64,000 nt of DNA from Elioraea sp. (lineage in GTDB: Bacteria; Pseudomonadota; Alphaproteobacteria; Acetobacterales; Acetobacteraceae): assembly GCF_022842375.1 (NCBI RefSeq), contig NZ_JALHPR010000001.1:62001-126000 (forward strand). Reading direction: 5' to 3'. Below the pieces are notes generated by a model. That model was not told where the DNA came from. It saw nothing but the letters and a program-made list of their open reading frames with translations, and did no database searches. This document shows positions 9,920 through 17,006 of the stretch, in pieces. The position numbers and the translations under genes were made by a program. Each line of letters begins with the position of its first letter. Position 1 is the stretch's first letter.

Positions 9920-10306
9920 TCAGCGGCGCGGGCAGGGGTAGGTGTCGACCAGGAAGCGGAACACGCCCTCGACGGCCGGCGCGTTCATCCGCCCAGCCCC
10001 GCCATTCGCCCAGGCGAGGAAGCGGCGCACCGTCTCGGCCCCGGTCGGCGCCGTCGCCGGGGGGCAGAACAGGGGGGCTGCTCCGGCCGGCGTCGAGGCG
10101 CGGTGATAGTCGAGCGCGCCGCGACCATAGCCGTGGCACCAGCCGAGTGCCTCGAGGTATTGCGGGTCGGAGGTCGGGGTGCTGCAGAGGCGCACGAGGT
10201 CTCCGATCGTCTTCACGTCGAACGTGTCACTGGTCAGCCGCGGCTGTGCCGCAATCGGGGACGCGATCAGCAAGGCTGCACAGGCAGCGGCAATGGCCAG
10301 ACGCAT
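9920..10306 (-). CDS. Secreted Rap1a/Tai-like protein
   Basis: A 128-residue exported protein with a Sec signal peptide cleaved near SPIAAQ. The mature part has the cysteine pattern and motifs of the Rap1a/Tai group: a Leu-rich helix ending in RLC, then LGWCHGYGRGALDYHR, then LFCPP, then a helix ending in TYPCPRR. In the name-giving members (Serratia) these proteins are immunity partners of type VI amidase effectors, but the fold is widespread in alphaproteobacteria without such effectors. No effector gene is nearby, so immunity is not claimed. ATG 10306 is used because the signal peptide begins there and AGAGGA lies upstream; the open frame extends to 10366. Confidence 0.68.
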   Translation of the reverse strand: MRLAIAAACAALLIASPIAAQPRLTSDTFDVKTIGDLVRLCSTPTSDPQYLEALGWCHGYGRGALDYHRASTPAGAAPLFCPPATAPTGAETVRRFLAWANGGAGRMNAPAVEGVFRFLVDTYPCPRR

Positions 10307-10407
10307 GATGTGGCGTTCCTCTCCCATTTGGTGGCCAAGACTAGCGCGAAGTGCGGCCGCGCGCACGCATCGTCATGCCGCGGCCGCACCCAGCGCTCAT
10401 CCGTGGC

Positions 10408-12576
10408 TCAAAGGCTCACCACCGCCACCGGCAGCGATGGCACGATATGGATCGAGACGGGGTCGTAGAACCAGTCCGCCTCGAACCCGCCGTCGCCGCC
10501 CGCCGGATTGAAGGCCCGCGAGGCGACATCCAACGAGAACGAGAAGGCGCCCTGCACCTGCGCGCCAGGGGTTGCTGAGTCTGGCGGTTCGATCCCGGCG
10601 AGCCGGAAGATCGCGGTTCGCACCGCCGCAGTGTCGAGCGGCATGGTGTGCCAGGCCTCAGCCGAGTTCTCGGCCGATACGAGCACCGGTGCCGCACTGC
10701 CGCCGCAGCCACCGCCGCGGAGGAAGGCAGAGCGGAAGTGGTTGGCGGAGGCAAGCCAGCCGACCTCGATCTCGATGTCCACACCCGCCGGGCGCCGGAT
10801 GACGGGGCAGACCAGTTCCATCGGCAGGCTCCACGCCCCGCCGACGGTGCGCCACCGCAACGAGGTGAATTGCGCGTTCGGGCGGCTGTTGTCGATGCGG
10901 AAGCCGACAGGCGTTGCGGTCTTGACCGCGTTCGCAGCGTTGCGCGTCTCGAGCGTCACCTCATAGAGGCCGTTGGCGAAGCCGCCCGTCGGCCAGTTCA
11001 GCGCAAGCCGTGCGGGGTGCCAGCCCTCCGCCGCGGGGCGAACGGGGTACCACCCGGTCGCGTCTGCCGCCTGCCAAACCGTCTGCAGACTGCCGCCAGT
11101 GATCCTGTGCAGTGGCCAGGTGAGGCCGGTGAACGGCACCTGCACGCTGCCATTGTGGCGATACAGCAGGCGATAGCTCGTTGCGTTATCGATCTCGACG
11201 CAGCCATAGAGCTGCAGTGTGCCGCAATAGGGCGTATCGGCTGCCGCGAGTGGCAGGTCGGACGCCCGTGCCGGGTCGAGCCCCGAGGCGCGCGGTCGGT
11301 TCGGCCGCTTGGCGTAGCCGGTGACGGCGTCGTGGTAAGGCGTTGCCGGCGCCGACGGGTCGACCACCGGCATGAGGCCGGCGAAGGTGACGGCAGGTAC
11401 GGTGCCGCAGGCGATGTCGGGGACGTCGCACGTGATGCCGGCGACCGCTATCGGGCTTGCCTCGAGCGTCACATCGGGGATCGCGCCGCTGTTCCAGCGT
11501 ACGTCGAAGAAGCCTTCTGAGTAGATCGTCTCCTCCGCCCCGTCATTGTCGACGTCCTGCGTCACGCGGAAGGTGATGTCGGGCACGTCGAGCACGGGGA
11601 GCCATTGCGGCAGGACAACGGTGTGGCAGCGACGGAACGGTCCGATCCAGCGGTCGGGGCGCACCTGCTTCAGCATCTCCGCTGTCATCCCGCGGGCGAG
11701 CGGCAGGCGTGCGGCGTCGGGAATCATCGCCCGTGTCGTTGCACCCGCTGCCGCGGCGCCGCCGCCCTCCGGCATCGGTGGGGCCATCGCCACGCGTGTC
11801 GCGGCCAGCATGGCGTTGATCGCGGCGGCTGGCGCACCGGCTGCCTTGGCACGCTCGGCACGCACCATCACCTCGGCCGTCTCGCGCCCGACCAGCTGCT
11901 CGACGCGCCGGATCGCGAAGCCACCATCGCGCAGCAGCGGCGGCGGATCGGGCTCTGGGATCGGCGGCTCAGGCCAGCGGATGCGCTCGGGGATCCTGAT
12001 GCCGTCGATGTCCTTGAGGATGTCGGCCAGCGTCGGGCGCTCGAAGATCACGTCGTAGCAGACGCGCTGGGCGCGCCAGCGCAGCACCCAGTCGATGTCG
12101 AAGCGCGGCACCCAGGCGCAGAAACGGCCGCACGCGTCGGTTTTCGCCGTGGCGATCACCTCGCGCTTGCACGAGAGCGGGAAGTACCACCCCCACGGAT
12201 AGCCGGGCGGGAACCAACCAAGCAGCGAACAGTCGGTATCCTCGACATGGACTGTGGCGAAGGGCACGGGCAGCATCGTGCCATCGGGCCCACGCTTGAC
12301 CACGCGGCCGCAGACGCGGCGGTACGCTAGCAAGGCGGGGTCGAGGCGGAAGCGAAGTCTATCCGCGAGCTCGGCCACCGGCCGCTTGGCGAGTTCTGCG
12401 ACCGCGACGCCAGAGAGCCTTGCCAGCCTCGTGGCTGCAATGTCGTTGAGTGGTGCCTTGTCAGGGTCAGCGATGACGGCGACGGACGGAATCCTGTCGG
12501 TCACCCTGCCCAGGGTGTCGGCGGGTGGCGTCTTTGTCGTGGAGCCGGCCTTGGGTGTCGTTGGCGCGCGTGCCAT
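10408..12576 (-). CDS. Large protein of unknown function (722 residues)
   Basis: I do not recognise a characterised family. An Ala/Leu-rich start is followed by a region reading CGRVVKRGPDG, then PVPFATVHVEDTDCSLLG, a Trp/Pro-rich patch (FPPGYPWGWYFP) and TDACGRFCAWVPRFDIDW. This resembles a transthyretin/carboxypeptidase-regulatory-like beta-sandwich in which a compound is built into a scaffold. The middle is an Ala-rich linker. The second half is beta-rich with many Trp and Cys and phrases such as YLLYRHNGS-like and ASRAFNPAGG. There is no signal peptide or membrane segment. ATG 12576 is chosen because AAGGAC lies about 9 bases before it; the open frame extends to a TTG at 12621. It is followed by no partner gene in the same direction within 100 bases. 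Confidence 0.7.
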   Translation of the reverse strand: MARAPTTPKAGSTTKTPPADTLGRVTDRIPSVAVIADPDKAPLNDIAATRLARLSGVAVAELAKRPVAELADRLRFRLDPALLAYRRVCGRVVKRGPDGTMLPVPFATVHVEDTDCSLLGWFPPGYPWGWYFPLSCKREVIATAKTDACGRFCAWVPRFDIDWVLRWRAQRVCYDVIFERPTLADILKDIDGIRIPERIRWPEPPIPEPDPPPLLRDGGFAIRRVEQLVGRETAEVMVRAERAKAAGAPAAAINAMLAATRVAMAPPMPEGGGAAAAGATTRAMIPDAARLPLARGMTAEMLKQVRPDRWIGPFRRCHTVVLPQWLPVLDVPDITFRVTQDVDNDGAEETIYSEGFFDVRWNSGAIPDVTLEASPIAVAGITCDVPDIACGTVPAVTFAGLMPVVDPSAPATPYHDAVTGYAKRPNRPRASGLDPARASDLPLAAADTPYCGTLQLYGCVEIDNATSYRLLYRHNGSVQVPFTGLTWPLHRITGGSLQTVWQAADATGWYPVRPAAEGWHPARLALNWPTGGFANGLYEVTLETRNAANAVKTATPVGFRIDNSRPNAQFTSLRWRTVGGAWSLPMELVCPVIRRPAGVDIEIEVGWLASANHFRSAFLRGGGCGGSAAPVLVSAENSAEAWHTMPLDTAAVRTAIFRLAGIEPPDSATPGAQVQGAFSFSLDVASRAFNPAGGDGGFEADWFYDPVSIHIVPSLPVAVVSL

Positions 12577-12653
12577 CGGCGGTGTCCTTCCCCATGTCTT
12601 TCCCGTGTTGGGCTGTGGCAAGGAAGGCTAGTGCCACTGAAGCGTGCAACGCT

Positions 12654-12667
12654 GTGATCCAGATCAT
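12654..12667. promoter_or_regulatory. Possible FNR/FixK-like palindrome
   Basis: GTGAT-CCAG-ATCAT matches the FNR/FixK box TTGAT-N4-ATCAA at 8 of 10 positions. It lies in the gap between divergent genes 12576 (minus) and 12810 (plus). Chance occurrence is possible. Confidence 0.3.
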
Positions 12668-12726
12668 GCGCCTTCACCGGCACCGCCAGCGGCCGGCCCG
12701 CTCCCCGACGCGTGACTGCACCGACG

Positions 12727-12751
12727 CGAACCCGAAGCAGCAACGCCGGTT
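12727..12751 (+). promoter_or_regulatory. EcfG-type promoter, variant -35 (CGAAC-N17-GTT)
   Basis: CGAAC at 12727-12731 and GTT at 12749-12751, spacing 17, 58 bases before the GTG start of the small disordered protein. The -35 differs by one base from GGAAC. Confidence 0.55.
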
Positions 12752-12809
12752 CAACCCTCAATCCCGCTGCCGATCAGAGGCGGGCAAACAGAGGGAAGGA
12801 CAAGGTCTC

Positions 12810-13061
12810 GTGACACAACCGAACCAGAACAATCCGGCCAACCCCGGTGGCCAGCGCCAGCAGCCTGGCGGGCCGAACGACCCGAAGCAGCAGCACGAGC
12901 AGGGCCGTGGGACTGGCGATGCCAGCAAGCAGGGCTCGAAGGGCTATGGTGGCGGGAGCACCGAGGAGAAGCAGCCCGGTGGCAAGGCGCTCGACATCAA
13001 CGGCCCTGGCGGGGGCAAGGGGGAGCAGCGCGACCAGGGTTCTCGTCGCCAGGACCGCTGA
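12810..13061 (+). CDS. Small disordered Gly/Gln-rich hydrophilic protein
   Basis: An 83-residue protein made almost entirely of Gly, Gln, Asn, Pro and charged residues, with no hydrophobic core (for example KQGSKGYGGGSTEEKQPGG). Such composition resembles small hydrophilic stress proteins of the KGG/hydrophilin kind; the function is not known. The GTG start at 12810 is chosen because GGGAAGGA precedes it at normal spacing and the hydrophilic composition begins there. The open frame extends upstream to 12525, through sequence that lies antisense to the neighbouring gene. A variant EcfG-type promoter lies 58 bases upstream, which fits stress induction. Confidence 0.65.
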   Translation: MTQPNQNNPANPGGQRQQPGGPNDPKQQHEQGRGTGDASKQGSKGYGGGSTEEKQPGGKALDINGPGGGKGEQRDQGSRRQDR

Positions 13062-13176
13062 GCTTCCCGCACGCGCCGATGCTGGATCCGTCGGCCGGAA
13101 GGCCGGCGGGTTCCGCGTGCACGGTGGTTCGCCGGCGACTATCGGGCGGCGCGACTTCCCGGGCACTGACGCCCCA

Positions 13177-13260
13177 GGGTTCCCTCCCCGGGATTCACTA
13201 CCGAGGGTTCCCTCCCCAGTGCTCAATCTCACGGGTTCAATCCTCAGGGGTGAAGAAGCA
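13177..13260. repeat. 28-bp degenerate tandem repeat, three units
   Basis: Units start at 13177, 13205 and 13233, each beginning GGGTTC. Units 1 and 2 share GGGTTCCCTCCCC exactly; unit 3 is worn (GGGTTCAATCCTCA). The third unit overlaps the 3' end and stop codon of the PIG-L gene. Confidence 0.7.
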
Positions 13261-13983
13261 CTCGATGGGGCGTGCGACGATCCTGCGCAGTTGCGCCGGG
13301 TGGCTCACCGCATGGCCCTGTTCCTCCATCGTCCCACTTACGTTCCGATAGGCCTCGAGTGCCCAGTGTCGGCGTGCAGCATGGACGCCGACATTGACTG
13401 CGATTCCGGCCCGGGGTGGCGCATGCCCGGCATGCCCGGGCGACCCCGAGACCGCGTAGGCGAGGCGTCGCGGCGGTGAGGCGACGGCACGCGCCGCAGC
13501 CCGTGCAATGTGCGCGGCAGCGCCATGGTCGGGATGCGGATCCGCATCGCTTGGAGCGAGCAGGATGCCGGCGGACCTTTGCCGCAGCATGGCTGCGACG
13601 ACGTCCACGGCGATGCCAAATGCGAACCCGTCGGCCGCAAGCGCGCCCTCCGGCAGGTCGAGGAACGAGACCATCGCGGCGCCCCCCCCGAGCCGCGCGA
13701 TGGCCGTCAATGTCTCGGCGCGACGGAGAACGTCGACCCGCCGGATGTCGCGGAGCGGCATGTCTCGCAGCGCCCTGAGAACGCCCGCGCCGCCCGTCAA
13801 CATCACAATGTGCACCGGCAGTCCACGCTGCGTCGCCTCGGCGATGAGGCCACCGCAGCCGAGGAGCTCATCGATCGGATGCGGTGCGACGATCAGGAAT
13901 GATCCGCCAGTCGCCAGTTCGCCGACATCGACGAGCGGGAACATCGGCTGCCGCGCCTCGCATGCTGCTGCCGTTGCAGTCAC
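13237..13983 (-). CDS. PIG-L/LmbE-family protein with altered HPIDE motif
   Basis: A 248-residue member of the PIG-L/LmbE zinc deacetylase family, which removes N-acetyl groups from GlcNAc-type sugars. The nucleotide-binding-like strand reads FLIVAPHPIDELLGCGG. The second zinc site is DADPHPDHGAAAH. In active members the first motif is (A/P)HPDDE: the His and second Asp bind zinc and the first Asp is the general base. Here that first Asp is Ile, so zinc ligands are kept but the base is missing. The GTG start at 13983 overlaps the stop of the preceding gene (GTGA), so it is probably translated with 13980-14390 from the stress promoter at 14435. It may be inactive, or the base may be supplied elsewhere. 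Confidence 0.8.
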   Translation of the reverse strand: MTATAAACEARQPMFPLVDVGELATGGSFLIVAPHPIDELLGCGGLIAEATQRGLPVHIVMLTGGAGVLRALRDMPLRDIRRVDVLRRAETLTAIARLGGGAAMVSFLDLPEGALAADGFAFGIAVDVVAAMLRQRSAGILLAPSDADPHPDHGAAAHIARAAARAVASPPRRLAYAVSGSPGHAGHAPPRAGIAVNVGVHAARRHWALEAYRNVSGTMEEQGHAVSHPAQLRRIVARPIECFFTPED

Positions 13984-14390
13984 CGAGGCTGGCCGGCGCC
14001 GCCCGACATCAGCCGCAGGCAGAGTGCGCGCAGCCGCTCGACCGAGAACGGCCCAAGCTGCGCCTCGCTGCCCGTGATGGCCGCAGGGCGGCGCGGATTG
14101 TCACGCGGCGGCATCTCGGCCGGCATGGGAGGCTCCTCCGGAGGGCTCTCGCGCGGCGGCAGCTCGGGCGGAACATCCTCGGTCGGAATCGGCCTGTCCT
14201 CTGGACCGCGGACCGGCGGGCTGGGCATGTCGGGCGAAGCACCCGGCCGCTTTGGTGCAATCGGCTCGCCGGTCCGGCGAGTCGGATCCGTCATCGACGG
14301 TGGGTCACTCGCTGGGAAGCTGTCATCGAGCGCGTCATCGAGCCGGTCCTCGCGCAGCTTGGTCCCTGCATCACGGGTCGTGCCATCCAT
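13980..14390 (-). CDS. Small Pro-rich protein with SFPASDPP motif
   Basis: A 136-residue hydrophilic, largely disordered protein. The N-terminal part contains DDALDDSFPASDPPS, a motif common in small alphaproteobacterial proteins of unknown function. The middle is rich in Pro and Glu ([13 protein letters not shown]) and the C terminus forms a possible helix (SVERLRALCLRLM). ATG 14390 is chosen because GGAG sits 8 bases before it; ATG 14396 is too close to that site. An exact EcfG-type promoter ends 44 bases upstream. The gene overlaps the PIG-L gene by 4 bases. Confidence 0.68.
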   Translation of the reverse strand: MDGTTRDAGTKLREDRLDDALDDSFPASDPPSMTDPTRRTGEPIAPKRPGASPDMPSPPVRGPEDRPIPTEDVPPELPPRESPPEEPPMPAEMPPRDNPRRPAAITGSEAQLGPFSVERLRALCLRLMSGGAGQPR

Positions 14391-14434
14391 GCTCATCGCT
14401 CCATGCCTGCTGTGGCGGTGGGGTGTAGGGTCAG

Positions 14435-14459
14435 AACCACGGGTGCGGGCGAAGGTTCC
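14435..14459 (-). promoter_or_regulatory. EcfG-type promoter (GGAAC-N17-GTT)
   Basis: Read on the minus strand, GGAAC is at 14459-14455 and GTT at 14437-14435, spacing 17. It ends 44 bases before ATG 14390 and matches the alphaproteobacterial general-stress sigma consensus exactly. Confidence 0.8.
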
Positions 14460-14560
14460 AGCGCTGCGCCAACACCCGCCAACCCAGCGCAGGGCACGCG
14501 ACGCTGCAGGCGACCGGCTCACGCCGAGCGCCTGCAATGTGCGGAAACTGGTTGTCTGTG

Positions 14561-15433
14561 CTAGCGGCGCGCGCCGACTGCAGCGCCACCGACGGCAGCG
14601 CCGAGCCCGAGCAGCATCGTCGCGAAGGCCCAGAACGCAAGCACCGCGCCTGACGTCGCCGCGACATCCGCAGCACGGCGTGCCTGCTCTTCCACGGCCC
14701 GCGCACGGGCCACAATCGCCTGCTCCGCCTGGTCGAGGCGTTGGCGGGCCTCTTCCGGTGCGATGCCCGCCGTCGCAGCGATCAGCTGCTCCATCCGCGC
14801 GCGGTCGTCGGGGTTCCAGGAGCCATCGGCAAGGCGACGGCCGGCCAGGTCGGCCATCTCCGCCATCAGGTCCTCACGCGATGCCGAAGCGGGATCGGAC
14901 GGCGCGGCCAGGCGGCGCTGGAGCCCCGCGGCGATCTCACTCGGATCGACCTGCGACACGACGGCCGCACCGCCCGCTGCCGCGACCGATGTCGCCGCAC
15001 CCGTGATACCGCGGATGGCAGCGACCGTTCCGCCTGAGAGCGCGGTGCCGACCAGCGCAATTGCGATGACGAAGCTGACAGCCCAGACGCCCATCCCGTG
15101 CAGCAGGGCGTCCTTCCTGCTCCATGTCGCTGCAAGCCGCGCCGCGACGATGCCGCCGAGCAGAAGCCCGAGAGCGCTCGACAAGGCCATCCATGAAGCG
15201 GCGGCGATGGTGAACGTGCTGCCGCTCGGGCTGTCGCGGTCGACCGCGTCAACCGACGAGGCACCGATCGCAGCGCCGAGGGCGTGCAGCATTGATCCGA
15301 ATGCGATCGCAACAATCGCGCCAACGAGGATCGCGCCCCAGCTGACGGTGGGGGCAGCACCCTGCATCATGATGGTATCGGGCGGTGCAGGATCGAGGCG
15401 GGCGTCGATGCGCGCCGAGGGCGTAACGTTCAT
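14561..15433 (-). CDS. Integral membrane protein of unknown function
   Basis: A 290-residue protein with several hydrophobic segments: about residues 31-58 (WGAILVGAIVAIAFGSML), 73-98, 110-133 and a C-terminal pair near 262-286. A cytoplasmic or periplasmic helical region of about 100 residues, rich in Ala, Arg and Glu (EEARQRLDQAEQAIVARARA), lies between the third and last segments and is probably a coiled coil. This layout is that of a poorly described alphaproteobacterial membrane family; the function is not known. An exact EcfG-type promoter lies 50 bases upstream of ATG 15433, so stress control is likely. Confidence 0.72.
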   Translation of the reverse strand: MNVTPSARIDARLDPAPPDTIMMQGAAPTVSWGAILVGAIVAIAFGSMLHALGAAIGASSVDAVDRDSPSGSTFTIAAASWMALSSALGLLLGGIVAARLAATWSRKDALLHGMGVWAVSFVIAIALVGTALSGGTVAAIRGITGAATSVAAAGGAAVVSQVDPSEIAAGLQRRLAAPSDPASASREDLMAEMADLAGRRLADGSWNPDDRARMEQLIAATAGIAPEEARQRLDQAEQAIVARARAVEEQARRAADVAATSGAVLAFWAFATMLLGLGAAVGGAAVGARR

Positions 15434-15483
15434 GGGCCTTGTCCTTTGCTCACGGGCTTCGACAGGAAGCGCTTACTGAACCG

Positions 15484-15508
15484 AACCGTCCGCGCGCCGG
15501 GAAGTTCC
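15484..15508 (-). promoter_or_regulatory. EcfG-type promoter (GGAAC-N17-GTT)
   Basis: On the minus strand, GGAAC is at 15508-15504 and GTT at 15486-15484, spacing 17, 50 bases before the membrane-protein ATG. Confidence 0.8.
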
Positions 15509-15530
15509 CTCCCCGACGTGGGTCAAGCGC

Positions 15531-15686
15531 TCAGGCAAACAGCCATGACAGCGCGAAACCGATGACGACGAGGACGAGCGAGACGGCAAGCACGTAGCGC
15601 ACGATGCCGGGTGTGATGCCCTGTCGCACCTGGACCGCGGGCGCTCCATCCTTCCTCATCGGTCCATTCTGCGGCGGCTCGGTCAT
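15531..15686 (-). CDS. Small single-span membrane protein (51 residues)
   Basis: A 51-residue protein: a hydrophilic N-terminal half (MTEPPQNGPMRKDG) then one membrane segment (YVLAVSLVLVVIGFALSWLF) at the very C terminus. ATG 15686 has GGAGAA five bases before it. It lies 135 bases after the sigma factor gene in the same direction and may be cotranscribed with it. The function is unknown; tail-anchored small proteins of this kind are common in stress regulons. Confidence 0.6.
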   Translation of the reverse strand: MTEPPQNGPMRKDGAPAVQVRQGITPGIVRYVLAVSLVLVVIGFALSWLFA

Positions 15687-15712
15687 GCGAATTCTCCAGT
15701 GCCGGAGATTGG

Positions 15713-15737
15713 GGAACGCGCGGTGACTGCGGCGGTT
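15713..15737 (+). promoter_or_regulatory. Orphan EcfG-type promoter match facing the sigma gene
   Basis: GGAAC at 15713-15717 and GTT at 15735-15737, spacing 17, on the plus strand. No plus-strand gene follows, so transcription from it would run antisense into the sigma factor gene. It could be a chance match. Confidence 0.35.
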
Positions 15738-15821
15738 GCACGAATCCTCATGCCGCGTGCGGTGCATCGCTCAGGCAGTGTCATGAGCGGACGTCGACGC
15801 GCGCCGGGGCAGGCGATGCCG

Positions 15822-16409
15822 TCACACCGCCCGCCCGTCGGTGGCCTCACCCTCGCGTGGCGCGCGGCCCCCACGCTGCGCGGGTGGAGATGCCGCGGGC
15901 TGCTGCCGCTGCGGCAGGGAGTTGGGCGAATAGGCTTGCCGCAACAGCGCCTCGAGTGCGGCGCGCGCCCGATGCACACGGCTCTTCACGGTCCCGACGG
16001 CGCAGCCGGAAATCGCCGCGATCTCGTCGTACGACATGTTCGCCCCACCCGCGAGCGCAAGCACGGAGCGGAACTCGGGCGGGAGCCGCATGAACTGTCG
16101 CACCAGGTCCTTGAGCTCAAGCCCGTCCATCTGGTCGGGAAACACGGAGGCGAAACCGTCGTCGAGTTCATGCAGCGGGCGCGTCCGCCGCCGCTTGGCG
16201 ACGAATTCGTTGAGGAACCGATTTCGCAGTACCCTGAAGGCCCACGCCTTGAAGTTCGTGCCTTGCTCAAAACGATCGGCAGCCGCGAGAAGGCGGACGG
16301 CGGTATCCTGCACGAGGTCGTCTGCATCCGCCCGGTTGCCCGTGAGGAACAATGCGTAGGCCCGCATGTTTGGCAGGAGGGCGACCAGGTCCCGATCTAT
16401 CGACGGCAT
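15822..16409 (-). CDS. ecfG: ECF sigma factor, EcfG-like (general stress response)
   Basis: A 195-residue extracytoplasmic-function sigma factor. Region 2 reads LPNMRAYALFLTGNRADADDLVQDTAVRLL with the core-binding and -10-contacting segment, then GTNFKAWAFRVLRNRFLNEF. Region 4 is LPPEFRSVLALAGGANMSYDEIAAISGCAVGTVKSRVHRAR, the helix-turn-helix that reads the -35. These motifs are closest to the EcfG (ECF15) group, which in alphaproteobacteria drives the general stress regulon and is held by NepR and freed by PhyR. Neither NepR nor PhyR is visible in the window. The C-terminal 35 residues are an extra Gln/Pro/Arg-rich tail. EcfG-type promoter matches cluster around the gene, but none precedes it in the correct orientation. 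The symbol is given on similarity, not proof. Confidence 0.82.
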   Translation of the reverse strand: MPSIDRDLVALLPNMRAYALFLTGNRADADDLVQDTAVRLLAAADRFEQGTNFKAWAFRVLRNRFLNEFVAKRRRTRPLHELDDGFASVFPDQMDGLELKDLVRQFMRLPPEFRSVLALAGGANMSYDEIAAISGCAVGTVKSRVHRARAALEALLRQAYSPNSLPQRQQPAASPPAQRGGRAPREGEATDGRAV

Positions 16410-16562
16410 GGCGAGGCTCTCACTGGTTCCACGTGAGGGTCAACGACGCATGCCGCGCGAGGGTTGCGGCTCACCGGTGCACGCCGGGGAGGAATCACCC
16501 GCATCCGGGTGGTCATCACACCATGCTGACGCCCTGGTTGAGTGGCACGCTGCGTTTTCCTG

Positions 16563-16587
16563 CGAACCTTGCCGCACCTCGCCCGTT
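16563..16587 (+). promoter_or_regulatory. EcfG-type promoter, variant -35 (CGAAC-N17-GTT)
   Basis: CGAAC at 16563-16567 and GTT at 16585-16587, spacing 17, ending 45 bases before the lipoprotein ATG at 16633. Confidence 0.55.
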
Positions 16588-16632
16588 TGTCGTCCATCGC
16601 CCGCATTCCGTGGGCGCAATGGGAGACCAGCC

Positions 16633-16923
16633 ATGCGAAGGATCGCTTCCACGCTCGCCGTGTGCGCAGCCGTCACGCTCGGCGCGTGCGGCACGCAGCA
16701 GGATGAACGCGTTCAGGGTGGCGCTGCCGCCGGTGCGGCCGCGGGCGCGGGTGTCGGCGCACTCGGCGGGCCGGTGGGCGCCGTCGTCGGCGGTGTCGTT
16801 GGCGGTGCCGCCGGCGCCGTGACGGGCGCGACGACCGACCCGAGCGACGTCAATCTCGGCCGTCCGGTATGGGCAGAGCCCGACACGCGCCTCAACCCGC
16901 CTGACAATGATCCGCGTCGCTGA
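16633..16923 (+). CDS. Glycine-zipper lipoprotein with NLGRPVW motif
   Basis: A 96-residue lipoprotein with a signal peptide and lipobox (VTLGAC, Cys about residue 19), then a long Gly/Ala/Val zipper. The sequence DVNLGRPVWAEP follows and a polar tail ends the protein. It is a sibling of the lipoproteins at 5602-5841 and 43169-43411 but carries about 17 extra residues after the shared motif. ATG 16633 has GGGAGA six bases before it. It is divergent from the sigma factor gene and has a variant EcfG-type promoter 45 bases upstream, so it is probably stress-induced. A strong terminator follows. Confidence 0.8.
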   Translation: MRRIASTLAVCAAVTLGACGTQQDERVQGGAAAGAAAGAGVGALGGPVGAVVGGVVGGAAGAVTGATTDPSDVNLGRPVWAEPDTRLNPPDNDPRR

Positions 16924-16944
16924 TGACGCGGGCCGCGCACGCAG

Positions 16945-16973
16945 AAAGGGCCGCGCATGACGCGCGGCCCTTT
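16945..16973. terminator. Bidirectional hairpin terminator
   Basis: A 12-bp stem (AAAGGGCCGCGC with its reverse complement) and a 5-base loop lie between the convergent lipoprotein and PRC-barrel genes. The A and T tracts at the two stem ends make it usable in both directions. Confidence 0.8.
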
Positions 16974-17006
16974 CCTTTGTCCCCGACCCTGCCGGGCCGG
17001 TTCGGC

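Noticed and set aside
16407-16430. GGAAC on the minus strand just before the sigma factor ATG
   Set aside because: No GTT at 16-17 bases; the -10 position falls on the start codon itself.
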